DNA from: G963662655 sp963665015
GTDB taxonomy: Bacteria; Cloacimonadota; Cloacimonadia; Cloacimonadales; JAIOQZ01
Reading direction: 5' to 3'
Assembly: GCA_963665015.2 (NCBI GenBank)
Contig: CAXXSY010000004.1
Location: 1 to 64,000 of the forward strand
Length of the DNA: 64,000 bases
The translations under genes and the position numbers were made by a program. Every line of letters begins with the position of its first letter. The stretch's first letter is position 1. This document shows positions 27,743 to 36,894 of this stretch, piece by piece. The notes beneath the pieces were generated by a model that was given only the letters and a program-made list of their open reading frames with translations, had not been told where the DNA came from and made no database searches.

Positions 27743-28926
27743 TTTTTTTCAAGGGTATCTATCTGTTCGCCCTGCTGTTGAGCGTCGTTGTCTATTGGAT
27801 TGTTCCGCAGAAGCATCGCGTTTGGTGGATGCTTCTCAGCGGTCTGGCAATCCTGATGCATATCCAGTTTGTCTGGACGGTCTTCTTCGTCGCGCTGGCG
27901 ATTTATGCGTGGCTCGCGGGGCGATTCGTCGCAAAGAAACCGAGCAAGGTGCTGGTGTATCTCGTCGGCTTCATCATCGTGCAGGCCACCATCATGATGA
28001 CGCTGAAATATTATCCCGCGCTGTGCAAGGCGTTCTGGCCGAAGAAGATCACCATGATCGGTCATGTCCTGGTACCGATGGGGGTTTCGTACTTCGTGTT
28101 CAGGCTGATCGCGTACGTTCTGGATAGCTTCCGCGGTATCGTCAAGAAGCGCGCGACGCTGCCGGATTTCCTGGCGTACATTCTGTTCGTGCCGATATTT
28201 CCCGCCGGGCCGATCGAGCCCTACAATCATTTCTGGGGGATGTCGCAACAGAGCCTCGCGTTTGACGACTTCTCCTACGCGCTGAAACGCATACTCTGGG
28301 GATACGCCAAGAAGGTCATCCTGGTAAATTACCTGCTTCAGATGCTGGTTTACGACGCGCTGAAACCCGCAGTATTGAGCGACCCCCTGGACGGATCGGT
28401 CAACCCGTTTGTCACCATCGCGTTTCTGGTAATGAGCCTGCTGTACGCCTATCTGGACATCTCTGCCTATGCGGACCTGGCAATCGGTTTCAGCCGTCTG
28501 TTCGGCTTCAAGGTCAGCGAAAACATGAACTGGCCGATCCTCGCCACCAACACCAGCGAGTACTGGAACCGCTGGCACATGACCCTCTCCAACTGGTGCC
28601 GCAACTACGTCTATTTCCCGATTCTGATACGCTCCAAGAGCCTCTACCTGGCGCTGTACTCCAGCTTCCTGGTCATGGGGCTCTGGCATCACGTGGGCCT
28701 GACCTGGGTGATGTGGGCAGTTTGGCACGCCACGGGTATCCTGATATACTCCTTCTGGAGCCGATTCACGCGTAAAAACAAGAAAATCGTCATGTTCGGC
28801 CGACGCAAACCGGTAAAAGTATTCTCGGCGCTGATCACTGTGCTGTGGTCGTCGGGATCGTTCGCTTTCATCAACACGAGCGGAATGCGCGAAGCGTGGT
28901 TTGTATTTCGCTCCATCATCCAATAG
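27739..28926 (+). CDS. MBOAT acyltransferase, DltB/AlgI-like
   Basis: Multi-spanning membrane O-acyltransferase, 395 aa. It has the family segments SEYWNRWHMTLSNWCRNYVYFP (273-294, here in part) and LWHHVGLTW with the catalytic His317 or His318. It would take an acyl group from the carrier protein on the cytoplasmic side and pass it outward. It is placed between DltD-like and DltX-like genes as in a Dlt module; AlgI-type alginate acetylation is less likely because a dedicated carrier protein and ligase are present. Confidence 0.88.
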   Translation: MIFFKGIYLFALLLSVVVYWIVPQKHRVWWMLLSGLAILMHIQFVWTVFFVALAIYAWLAGRFVAKKPSKVLVYLVGFIIVQATIMMTLKYYPALCKAFWPKKITMIGHVLVPMGVSYFVFRLIAYVLDSFRGIVKKRATLPDFLAYILFVPIFPAGPIEPYNHFWGMSQQSLAFDDFSYALKRILWGYAKKVILVNYLLQMLVYDALKPAVLSDPLDGSVNPFVTIAFLVMSLLYAYLDISAYADLAIGFSRLFGFKVSENMNWPILATNTSEYWNRWHMTLSNWCRNYVYFPILIRSKSLYLALYSSFLVMGLWHHVGLTWVMWAVWHATGILIYSFWSRFTRKNKKIVMFGRRKPVKVFSALITVLWSSGSFAFINTSGMREAWFVFRSIIQ

Positions 28927-28935
28927 GATCGAACC

Positions 28936-29055
28936 ATGAAACATCTGAAAGAATCATTGAAGGGACTCGGGATTGCGCTGCTGGTCTATGCGATACTCAT
29001 TATCCACTTTTTCATCTCTTCCGGACCGCCCATTTTCCGCTATGAAGGATTCTAA
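28936..29055 (+). CDS. DltX-like 39-residue membrane peptide ending in FxYxxF
   Basis: A small frame between the MBOAT gene and the ligase gene: 39 codons, one hydrophobic helix (about 11-27), and the C-terminus GPPIFRYEGF. The last six residues fit FxYxxF, the conserved end of Gram-positive DltX, whose tyrosine is needed for D-alanyl transfer across the membrane. It starts 9 bases after the MBOAT stop and ends 3 bases before the ligase ATG. Conventional size cut-offs would miss it. Composition, position and motif together make it convincing. Confidence 0.8.
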   Translation: MKHLKESLKGLGIALLVYAILIIHFFISSGPPIFRYEGF

Positions 29056-29058
29056 GCC

Positions 29059-30525
29059 ATGAACGAGCACCCTTTGTCTTTCCTCTTGAACTCAGCCGAA
29101 AAGTACCCGGACACGATCTGCTTTCGCACACCGGATAAAACCTATACCTACGCCGAACTGCTGGAGCTAACGCAACGCCGCGCGATGTTTCTCTCCGAAA
29201 AAGGCGTCGGCAGGGGATCGCTGGTAACGATCCAGAGCCGCGACTATGTGGAATTCACCACCACCATGTTTGCCTGCTGGATGCTGGGTGCGATCCTGGC
29301 TCCGCTCAATACCGGACAACCGCCGCGGATCCACCGGGTGATCGACGGTATCCTCAAGCCGGACATCGGTTTCCACGACGGGGAGAATCCCTTCGGCTAC
29401 GAACCGCAGTACCCCATCCATCCGCTCGGGCTGAGCGGTTCGAGATTTTCCGACTACGCAAAGACAACCCCAGACGAGCTTTCCATGATCATGTTCACGT
29501 CCGGAACCTCCGGCGTGCCCAAGGGTGTTACCTGGAAGCTTCGCAACACGTATCGCAACGCGGTGGAGACGGCGGAACGCGTCGAAGTGCTGCAAACGGA
29601 CAACATCTTTCTCAACACACCGCCCTACACGACCAGCTCGATCAGCCATATCCTGACCATGTTCTCGGTCGGAGCTGCGCTGAGTATCGATCAGGGCTTC
29701 ATGTTCGGCGCGGGGATTCTGGATCAACTGGCTACCTACGAATGTACCGCGTTCGGCGGCGCGCCGGTCCATTTCATGCGCCTTGTCGGTGCTTTGAAAA
29801 TCAAGCAGCCGGAGCGTCCGATCCGGTTCCTGTTCAATTCGGGCGAACACCTTCCGATCCCGGTTCTGGAAGAGCTGATCGAGAAGCTTCCCGATACGCG
29901 CATCCACTGCGTCTATGGTCTGACAGAGGTCTCCGGAAGGTTCTGCATCCTTCCTTATCGTGAGGTGCGAAGCAAGGCCGGTTCGGTGGGGTTCCCGCTA
30001 CCGTCGCTCGAAATCACCATCCGCGACGACGACGGCTCGATATGCAAGTCCGGCGAAGCGGGCGAAGTATATATCACCGGATCGCTTCTGATGGACGGCT
30101 ATTACAACGCTCCCGAAGCGAACGACAAGGCCTTGGGCGAATACGGATTCGCCACGGGCGACGTCGGAAGTCTCGACGAGGAAGGCTACCTCTTCCTGGT
30201 CGGGCGCAACGACAGCGTATTCAAGGTGGGCGGCGAGAAGGTCAGCATCGGCGCGATCGAAGAGCTGCTTCTGGAATTCGACATGTTCGACGAAGTCGCG
30301 GTCGTACCCGAGTTCGACCAGAACATGGGCAACGTGCCGGTCTTGTACTACGTGCTGCACGAATCCTGCACGCTCTCCCGCCGCGATATCGTGATCGCCA
30401 TCCGCGAGAGACTTCCCAAGACCCATATTCCGGTGCGGTTCTATCAGGCGAGCAAATTGCCTAGAACCCAGTCGGGAAAAATCGTTCGCAAGGCCGACAA
30501 ACTCGAGCCGTTCGTGATAAAGTAA
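29059..30525 (+). CDS. AMP-forming acyl/aminoacyl-carrier ligase, DltA-like
   Basis: ANL-family adenylating enzyme of 488 aa: P-loop MFTSGTSGVPKG (145-156), YGLTE (about 286-290), TGDVG (about 367), and a C-terminal QSGKIVRK with Lys474, the adenylation lysine. It should activate a carboxylic acid with ATP and load it on the operon's carrier protein. D-alanine specificity cannot be assumed: the substrate may be whatever the upstream ABC system imports. Last gene of the operon. Confidence 0.85.
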   Translation: MNEHPLSFLLNSAEKYPDTICFRTPDKTYTYAELLELTQRRAMFLSEKGVGRGSLVTIQSRDYVEFTTTMFACWMLGAILAPLNTGQPPRIHRVIDGILKPDIGFHDGENPFGYEPQYPIHPLGLSGSRFSDYAKTTPDELSMIMFTSGTSGVPKGVTWKLRNTYRNAVETAERVEVLQTDNIFLNTPPYTTSSISHILTMFSVGAALSIDQGFMFGAGILDQLATYECTAFGGAPVHFMRLVGALKIKQPERPIRFLFNSGEHLPIPVLEELIEKLPDTRIHCVYGLTEVSGRFCILPYREVRSKAGSVGFPLPSLEITIRDDDGSICKSGEAGEVYITGSLLMDGYYNAPEANDKALGEYGFATGDVGSLDEEGYLFLVGRNDSVFKVGGEKVSIGAIEELLLEFDMFDEVAVVPEFDQNMGNVPVLYYVLHESCTLSRRDIVIAIRERLPKTHIPVRFYQASKLPRTQSGKIVRKADKLEPFVIK

Positions 30526-30532
30526 ACGGGGC

Positions 30533-30557
30533 AACTGTTGCAAAATTTGCAACAGTT
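30533..30557. terminator. Perfect 12-bp-arm palindrome after the Dlt-like operon
   Basis: AACTGTTGCAAA, one base, TTTGCAACAGTT. It starts 7 bases after the ligase stop. There is no U-run, so it could be an operator, a transcript-stabilising 3' hairpin or a weak terminator. The rest of the gap to 30726 has no gene. Confidence 0.45.
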
Positions 30558-30725
30558 CAGATTGGACTCTCCGGTATCATCTCTACGCAGCATCAATATC
30601 TCATTGAATGGACGATAATCATGGCTGATGCGTGACCGCATTTCCACAGAATTCTATTGACAGTATCAAATAGTATCTGTCCGATACGACATTACGGAAG
30701 CGACGCTATAACAAGGTGAAATGAT

Positions 30726-31982
30726 ATGGAATATTTCCTTTCGGGCTATCATTCGATCAAGGAGATCCTCACGCAGCACGCGCTGTTTTCGGTGGGGATT
30801 CTGCTTCTTCTCGGTTACTTCTTCGGTAAGGCGGCCGCGAAACTGAAGCTGCCCGAAATCACCGGTTTCATCATCGGCGGGTTGATCCTGGGCGATTCCA
30901 TCCTGGGCGTGATCCCGCACCACATGAACCAGTCGCTTAAGATCGTCACCGAGATCGCGTTGGGACTGATCGCGCTGACCATCGGCGGCGAATTCTACTG
31001 GGTGAAGCTCAAGCGCATGGGTAAAGCGGTGGTGATCATTACGGTCGTGCAGATACTTGCCACCTTCGGGCTGGTCAGCGTGGGGTTGTCGCTTGCAGGC
31101 ATGCAGACGCCGTTCGCACTGCTTCTGGGCGCGATCGCGTCGGCGACGGCTCCGGCGGCGACGGTGGCCATCGTGCAGTCGCTTCGCGCGCATGGGATAT
31201 TCATTGACTACCTGTACGGGGTGGTCGCGCTGGACGACGCCGGCTGTGTGATTCTGTTCGGCATCATCTTCGCGGTCGTGTCGGGCATGCTGGGCGCGCC
31301 GTCGGAATCGGCGAACGGACTGAGCGTACTGTCATTCGCGGTGCTCGAAGTGTTGTTGTCCGTCGTGATCGGCGTGGTCAGCGGCTACCTGATTCATCGC
31401 CTCACCTTCAAGAAAAACAACACCCACGAGATCATGATCATCACGCTGGGGATGTTCTTCCTGTCAACCGCCACCGCGATCGTGTTCCACCTCTCGCCAC
31501 TGATCACCAACATGGCGGCGGGTGCGATCATCATCAACATGTCGGCGCGTAACCACCGCATTTTCCGCATCCTCGAGCCACTCACACCGCCGATCTACGC
31601 GCTGTTTTTCGTTATCGCCGGTACCGAGCTCCAGCCCCAGATTATCATGCAGGGCAACATCCTGATGCTGGGCGGCATCTATATCCTGACCCGCGCGATC
31701 GGTAAATACGGCGGCGTCTATACAGGTTGCGCGATCGGCAAGACCACGACCCCGATCCGTAAATACCTCGGACTCTGCATGCTGCCGCAGGCAGGCGTGG
31801 CGATCGGGCTGGTGCTGCTGGTTCAGGCATCGCCGCTTCTGGCGAACCTCGAACCGCAGTACATCGAAATTATCGACAACATGGTCAACATCGTCCTGTT
31901 CTCGGTGTTCGTGAACGAACTGACCGGACCGCTGCTGTCCAAATACGCCATCATCCACGGCAACGAAATGAGGCTGAAATGA
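30726..31982 (+). CDS. Cation:proton antiporter, CPA2/Kef type (membrane domain only)
   Basis: A 418-aa transporter with 12 or so membrane segments and Na+/H+ exchanger family features (GFIIGGLILGDSILG; a DDAG segment near 166-169 typical of the ion-binding aspartates). It lacks the TrkA-N and TrkA-C domains of KefB/C. Its stop overlaps the next gene, a PTS-IIA-like protein, by four bases, which suggests the IIA domain regulates it. AAGGTG ribosome site. Confidence 0.85.
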   Translation: MEYFLSGYHSIKEILTQHALFSVGILLLLGYFFGKAAAKLKLPEITGFIIGGLILGDSILGVIPHHMNQSLKIVTEIALGLIALTIGGEFYWVKLKRMGKAVVIITVVQILATFGLVSVGLSLAGMQTPFALLLGAIASATAPAATVAIVQSLRAHGIFIDYLYGVVALDDAGCVILFGIIFAVVSGMLGAPSESANGLSVLSFAVLEVLLSVVIGVVSGYLIHRLTFKKNNTHEIMIITLGMFFLSTATAIVFHLSPLITNMAAGAIIINMSARNHRIFRILEPLTPPIYALFFVIAGTELQPQIIMQGNILMLGGIYILTRAIGKYGGVYTGCAIGKTTTPIRKYLGLCMLPQAGVAIGLVLLVQASPLLANLEPQYIEIIDNMVNIVLFSVFVNELTGPLLSKYAIIHGNEMRLK

Positions 31983-32803
31983 ACGTACTACCCATGTTCG
32001 ACGAGCGTGCGTGCAGCACGAACTTTTCCGCGAAATCCAAGGACGACGCGCTGAAGAAACTCGCGCAGCTCGCCTGCAAGAGCAAAGCGCTGAAATCGAC
32101 CGACTGGCATATCATCTACGACAAAATCCTGGCGCGCGAAAAGCAGGGAACCACCGGATTCGGCAACGAAGTCGCTATCCCGCATGCCCGCATCGAAGAA
32201 CTGGACGAGTTCCTCATCTGCATTGCCGTAGCGCCCAAAGGTATCGACTTCGACAGCATGGACAAGAAGAAGACCAAAATCCTGATCCTGCTGCTCGGTC
32301 CCGAGAAGCGCGTCGATGACCACCTCAAAGTGCTGGCGCTGATCTCCAGAACCCTGAGCAAGACGAACGCCAAGCAGGAACTGTTGCACAGCGTATCCAA
32401 TACCGTGCTTGTCGAAACTTTCCTGCGCAACACGCGCGTGCTCGAACGGAAAGCGTCCGGCGGCGAGAAGATGAAAGCGCTGGTAATCATCCTCTACTTC
32501 GACGACCTGCTCTACGACATCCTCGAGTTCTTCATCGAAGAGGGCATCGAGGGCGCGACCGTGATCGAATCCTTCGGCATGGGCGAGTTCATCTCCAACA
32601 TCCCCATATTCGCCGACTTCATCGGATTCATGCGCGAGAACAAGAATCATAGCAAGACCATCCTCACCCTGATCCCCGAAAGCCGCAGCGACGAGATCAT
32701 CGCGGCTATCGAGGAGATCACCGGCGACCTGGACAAGAAGCAGGGCGCGATGGTGATGCTACTCGACGTGGGATTCTTCAAGGGTACCATGCGAATGATG
32801 TAA
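31979..32803 (+). CDS. PTS EIIA (fructose/nitrogen type) domain fused to a P-II-like C-terminal domain
   Basis: A 274-aa protein. Residues 1-150 form an EIIA type-2 domain with the phosphorylatable His69 in AIPHARIEE. The remaining ~110 residues (KALVIILYFDDLLYDILEF ...) look like a ferredoxin-fold, P-II-like sensor domain. Translational coupling to the antiporter suggests a phosphorylation- or metabolite-responsive regulatory subunit. The domain assignment of the C-terminal part is tentative. Confidence 0.75.
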   Translation: MNVLPMFDERACSTNFSAKSKDDALKKLAQLACKSKALKSTDWHIIYDKILAREKQGTTGFGNEVAIPHARIEELDEFLICIAVAPKGIDFDSMDKKKTKILILLLGPEKRVDDHLKVLALISRTLSKTNAKQELLHSVSNTVLVETFLRNTRVLERKASGGEKMKALVIILYFDDLLYDILEFFIEEGIEGATVIESFGMGEFISNIPIFADFIGFMRENKNHSKTILTLIPESRSDEIIAAIEEITGDLDKKQGAMVMLLDVGFFKGTMRMM

Positions 32804-32817
32804 CACCGGAGGAAATC

Positions 32818-34185
32818 ATGGCACTCATATCCGTCAATCCGACCACCAACGAAGAATTTGCCCGATACGACGAGTTCACCGGGCAAGAGATAAACGAGAC
32901 GATCGAGAAGACGCACAAGGCCTATCTTCAGTGGCGCGAGACCTCGACCGGCATTCGTGCCTACCATATCATGAAGGCGTCCTCGATCCTCAGAAGGCGC
33001 TGCTTCGAGCTGGGCGAGATGATGTCCCTCGAGATGGGCAAGCCGCTCAAGGAGAGCATCGCAGAGATCGAGAAATGCGCGTGGGTCTGCGACTACTACG
33101 CCGAAAACGCGACATCCTACCTCGCGGCGGAGGAAATCCGCACCGAGGCGAGCAAGAGCTTCGTCGCCTTCGAACCGCTGGGCGTGATCCTGGCCGTCAT
33201 GCCGTGGAACTTCCCCTTCTGGCAGGTGTTCCGCTTCGCCGCACCGGCAATCATGGCGGGAAACGCCGCCGTCCTGAAGCATGCCTCGAATGTCACGGGC
33301 TGCGCGCTGGCCATCGAGCAGGTGATGAAGGAAGCCGGGTTCCCCGAGAACCTCTTCCGCACCATCCCCGTCGGAAGCCACGCGGTGGGGGACATGATCC
33401 GCAATCCGCTGGTTCGCGCGGTTACGCTGACCGGCAGTACAGAAGCGGGTAGGGCCGTCGCCGCAAGCGCCGGAAGCGCGATCAAGAAGACGGTGCTGGA
33501 ACTGGGCGGAAGCGATCCGTATGTGATCCTCGAAGACGCCGATCTGGAGCTCGCCGCGCAGCAATGCGTTACCAGTCGCTTGATCAACACCGGTCAGAGC
33601 TGCATCGCCGCCAAGCGATTCATCGTGGTGGAGGCAGTGCGGGACGATTTTACAAAACTGGTGCTAGACAGGATGCGCGAATTCACGCCTGGCAACCCTC
33701 TGAACGAAGCCACCGTCATCGGACCCATGGCGCGGTGCGACCTGCGCGACGAACTGCACGACCAGGTCGTCCGCAGCATCGAAGTCGGCGCGAAGTGCAT
33801 CCTCGGCGGTGAAATCCCCGAGAAACCGGGCGCGTGGTATCCGCCCACCATCCTGACAGGTGTGAAGAAGGGAATGCCGGCGTATTCGGAAGAAATATTC
33901 GGGCCGGTCGCCGTTATCATCGGCGCGACCAACGAGGACGACGCCATCCGCATCGCCAACGACACATCGTTCGGACTGGGCGCGGCGATCTTCTCGGAGG
34001 ACGCGCACCGGGCGGGAGAGATCGCGTGGAAGAAATTACGGGCAGGCTGCTGTTTCGTGAACGGCTTCGTGCGTTCCGATCCGAGGCTGCCGTTCGGCGG
34101 CATCGGAGAGAGCGGCTACGGACGGGAACTATCGCTTTACGGTATCCGCGAATTCGTGAACATTAAAACCGTATATATATCATAA
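32818..34185 (+). CDS. NAD(P)+-dependent aldehyde dehydrogenase, succinate-semialdehyde dehydrogenase (Sad/YneI) type
   Basis: Oxidises an aldehyde to the acid, 455 aa. The catalytic Cys262 sits in NTGQSCIAAKR and the general-base Glu228 in LELGGSDP; the nucleotide site includes MPWNFPFWQVFRF. Length and motifs match the short Sad/YneI branch, whose members act on succinate semialdehyde. It starts 14 bases after the IIA gene with a GGAGG ribosome site, so it shares the transcript. Confidence 0.85.
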   Translation: MALISVNPTTNEEFARYDEFTGQEINETIEKTHKAYLQWRETSTGIRAYHIMKASSILRRRCFELGEMMSLEMGKPLKESIAEIEKCAWVCDYYAENATSYLAAEEIRTEASKSFVAFEPLGVILAVMPWNFPFWQVFRFAAPAIMAGNAAVLKHASNVTGCALAIEQVMKEAGFPENLFRTIPVGSHAVGDMIRNPLVRAVTLTGSTEAGRAVAASAGSAIKKTVLELGGSDPYVILEDADLELAAQQCVTSRLINTGQSCIAAKRFIVVEAVRDDFTKLVLDRMREFTPGNPLNEATVIGPMARCDLRDELHDQVVRSIEVGAKCILGGEIPEKPGAWYPPTILTGVKKGMPAYSEEIFGPVAVIIGATNEDDAIRIANDTSFGLGAAIFSEDAHRAGEIAWKKLRAGCCFVNGFVRSDPRLPFGGIGESGYGRELSLYGIREFVNIKTVYIS

Positions 34186-34200
34186 AAATAGAGGAACGTT

Positions 34201-35679
34201 ATGAGCAGTGATCTGGAAAAGTATTTTGAGCCGTATCGTCGCAACGTTGTCGGACGAAACCAGAAATTCGAAACCCCGTTCGGTACCCGCGAAATCATCT
34301 ATGCCGACTGGACCGCCAGCGCCCGATATTACAAGGTGATCGAGGAAAGACTCTCGCACGGGGTCGGCCCCTTCATTGGCAACACCCACACCGAAACCAC
34401 CGTTACCGGCACCGCCATGACCAGGGCCTATCACGAGGCGCAGAAGATCATCAAGCGGCACGTCAACGCAGGTCCGGACGATGTGATCCTGCTCGCGGGC
34501 TCCGGTATGACCGCCGCGGTGGTCAAGCTGCAACGGATTCTGGGATTCAAGATTCCCGAACAGCACTGCGACTGCTTCGAGATTGCCGACGAAGACCGTC
34601 CGGTCGTCTTCATCACCCACATGGAGCACCATTCGAACCACACCTCGTGGCTCGAGACCATCTGCGACGTGAAGATCATCCGCGCCCGCAAGGACGGAAT
34701 GGTCGATCTGGAGCACCTATCGGAGATGCTCGAGGAATACAGGGATCGCAAGCACAGGATCGCCTCGGTCTCCGCCTGCTCCAACGTCACCGGCATCCAG
34801 CCGCCCGTGCACGCCATCGCGAGAATCATGCACCGCGCGGGAGGACTATGCTTCGCCGACTATGCCTGCTCGGCGCCCTACGTGAAGATCGACATGCATC
34901 CCGAAGACCCCGACGAGCGGTTCGACGCAATCTTCTTCTCACCGCACAAATTCCTCGGCGGACCCGGCTCCTCCGGCGTTCTGGTATTCAATTCGAAACT
35001 GTATAATCTTCGAGCGCCCGATCGTCCCGGCGGTGGTACCGTCACCTGGACCAACGCCTGGAACGAGAAGCAGTACCACGACGATATCGAGGTGCGGGAA
35101 GACGGCGGAACGCCACCCTTTATGCAGGCGATGCGCGCCGCCATGTGTATTCGGCTGAAAGAGGAGATGGGCATCGAGAATATCATGAAGCGGGAAGAGG
35201 AATTGCTGGAAATCGTATTCAGGGAGTTCCCCCGGATCGAGCACCTGCACATCCTCGAAGAGCAGTATCGGAAACGGGTCGGCGTGATCTCCTTCTACTT
35301 TGACAATATCCACTACAATTTAGTGGTGAAACTTCTCAACGACCGCTTCGGCATCCAGACCCGCGGCGGCTGCGCCTGCGCAGGAACCTACGGACATTAC
35401 CTGTTCTACATCAGGAGGTCGATGTCCAAACAGTGGACGGACTTGATCGATAAGGGTGACCTCTCGAAGAAACCTGGCTGGATACGCTTTTCCATCCATC
35501 CCACCATGACCGACGACGAGGTTTATTTCATCGTCGATGCGCTGAAGCAGATCGTGAAGAACATCGACGAGTGGTCGAAGGACTACACCTACGATCCGCA
35601 CACCAACGAATTCAAGCACACCTGCGACGTGGCGTTCGAGGAGAAGATGGTCGGGTCGTGGTTCGAGGGTTTCAAGTAG
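34201..35679 (+). CDS. Class-V aminotransferase (cysteine desulfurase-like fold)
   Basis: PLP enzyme of 492 aa. The cofactor lysine is Lys250 in SPHKFLGGPG, and the GSGMTAAV phosphate-cup segment is near 100. The sequence TRGGCACAG near 378-386 carries a cysteine pair resembling the active-site loop of group-II desulfurases. An N-terminal 'IYADWTASARYYKVIEE' replaces the usual YLDNAAT opening. Substrate unknown. It follows the dehydrogenase by 15 bases. Confidence 0.8.
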   Translation: MSSDLEKYFEPYRRNVVGRNQKFETPFGTREIIYADWTASARYYKVIEERLSHGVGPFIGNTHTETTVTGTAMTRAYHEAQKIIKRHVNAGPDDVILLAGSGMTAAVVKLQRILGFKIPEQHCDCFEIADEDRPVVFITHMEHHSNHTSWLETICDVKIIRARKDGMVDLEHLSEMLEEYRDRKHRIASVSACSNVTGIQPPVHAIARIMHRAGGLCFADYACSAPYVKIDMHPEDPDERFDAIFFSPHKFLGGPGSSGVLVFNSKLYNLRAPDRPGGGTVTWTNAWNEKQYHDDIEVREDGGTPPFMQAMRAAMCIRLKEEMGIENIMKREEELLEIVFREFPRIEHLHILEEQYRKRVGVISFYFDNIHYNLVVKLLNDRFGIQTRGGCACAGTYGHYLFYIRRSMSKQWTDLIDKGDLSKKPGWIRFSIHPTMTDDEVYFIVDALKQIVKNIDEWSKDYTYDPHTNEFKHTCDVAFEEKMVGSWFEGFK

Positions 35680-35729
35680 AGAAACGGATTTCTCGATGGA
35701 GCAGGTTGCTTCATTCACGTAAGCAGGAG

Positions 35730-35840
35730 ACCCTCACCCTGTCCCTCTCCCGCAAGCGGGCGAGGGAACATTAATGCTCCAGATGGATATTCCTTATAGC
35801 TCCTTCTCCCGCGAAGTGGGAGAAGGCGGGGGATGAGGGT
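35730..35840. repeat. Composite palindrome (REP/MITE-like) between convergent genes
   Basis: Outer arms ACCCTCACCCTGTCC and GGGGGATGAGGGT enclose two inner hairpins: CTCTCCCGCAAGCGGGCGAG and TTCTCCCGCGAAGTGGGAGAA. It lies between two convergent genes and could act as a two-way terminator. Similar G+C-rich intergenic palindromes are widespread in bacteria. Confidence 0.6.
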
Positions 35841-35872
35841 AATAAAACCTTCCCGCGCTCAATCAAACCCGG

Positions 35873-36766
35873 TCAATGCAGTCGGCTGCGTTTGATCAGG
35901 TAGTTCATCAAATTCTGTTCGAACGGTGTGTCGGTGGTGATGGGATTGTATTCCACGCGGTACTCGTGGCATCTTTGTTTCAAGTATTCGGTGGCGCCGT
36001 GGAAATCCTGCAAATAGTCTTTTCGAATCTGCCACGGGAAGACGGTGATCTTCTCGCCCGTCTCGGCATCGACGAACTGCGTCTCCTTCTTGAAATCGAA
36101 TTCCCGCTCCTGCTTGTCCAGGATGTGGAAGAGGATCACTTCGTGCTTCTGGTGCCGGAAGTGGCGCAATCCCCGCAGAATGTTGTCCGGCTCGTCCATG
36201 AGATCGGAGATGAGGATGACCAGGCTGCGTTTTTTAATGCGCTCGGCGAGGTTGTGCAGGGCATGCACGGTGTTGGTGCCGCTGTCGGGCGTGGTGTCGA
36301 TCAATTCCTTGAAGATGATGTCGAGATAGCTGCGCATGGCGCGGGGTGGGATGTAGCGGTCGATCTTGTCGGAGAAGGTGAGCAGACCGACGGCGTCCTG
36401 TTGCGAGACCATCAGGTACGATAGGGCGGAGGCGAGGGTTTTGGCGTAGTCGAGCTTGGTCGTCTTGCCGGAGGTGTAGCCCATCGATTTGCTGTGGTCG
36501 AGGATGATCCACGACTTGAGGTTGGTCTCTTCCTCGTAGCGCTTGATGTAGTAGCGTTCCGTCTTGGCGAATACCTTCCAGTCGATGTTGCGGATGGGAT
36601 CGCCGGGGTTGTATTGCCGGTGGTCGGAGAATTCGACGCTGAAACCGTGGTAGGGCGACTTGTGCAGACCGATCATAAAGCCTTCCACGATGTGCCGTGC
36701 CCGCAGGTTGAACTTGTCCAGCCGCGCGATGAGTTCGTCCGATAGCGTTTGCGTTGTTCTTGCCAT
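35873..36766 (-). CDS. DUF58 protein (VWA-like, MoxR-associated type)
   Basis: A 297-aa DUF58 protein: an N-terminal basic region, the family segment YNPGDPIRNIDWKVFAKT (about 53-70), and a VWA-like fold with a MIDAS-type LDHSKSM (about 107-113). DUF58 proteins usually pair with MoxR ATPases and Batl-type VWA proteins; none is adjacent here. Cytosolic, no signal peptide. Confidence 0.85.
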   Translation of the reverse strand: MARTTQTLSDELIARLDKFNLRARHIVEGFMIGLHKSPYHGFSVEFSDHRQYNPGDPIRNIDWKVFAKTERYYIKRYEEETNLKSWIILDHSKSMGYTSGKTTKLDYAKTLASALSYLMVSQQDAVGLLTFSDKIDRYIPPRAMRSYLDIIFKELIDTTPDSGTNTVHALHNLAERIKKRSLVILISDLMDEPDNILRGLRHFRHQKHEVILFHILDKQEREFDFKKETQFVDAETGEKITVFPWQIRKDYLQDFHGATEYLKQRCHEYRVEYNPITTDTPFEQNLMNYLIKRSRLH

Positions 36767-36836
36767 GATTCATCCTGAGAAAATACTTGATTGGATGCTC
36801 GCTACCACGGTAGATTTGTCAAGGATTCAAATTGTT

Positions 36837-36877
36837 CCAACTTCCGAATGTGCCGCTCGCGGCTCTTCCGAATGTTG
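36837..36877. repeat. Family-C hairpin repeat, copy 1
   Basis: Structure AAC-TTCCGAAT-GTGCCG, loop, CGGCTC-TTCCGAAT-GTT. The same plan occurs at 49162-49200 and 51651-51700, and a reduced form at 51723-51748. The copy lies just upstream of the esterase gene's ribosome site. Confidence 0.6.
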
Positions 36878-36894
36878 AAACAAAGGGAGCAATC

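Noticed and set aside
30617..30649. A degenerate match to the CRISPR repeat (shares GATG, then TGACCGCA) in the gap after the Dlt-like operon
   Set aside because: Only about two thirds of positions agree, there is no spacer structure nearby and no pairing partner; probably chance.
36832..36894. The longer N-terminus of the esterase
   Set aside because: It would translate through a hairpin repeat and bury the signal peptide; the GTG at 36895 has an ideal ribosome site.
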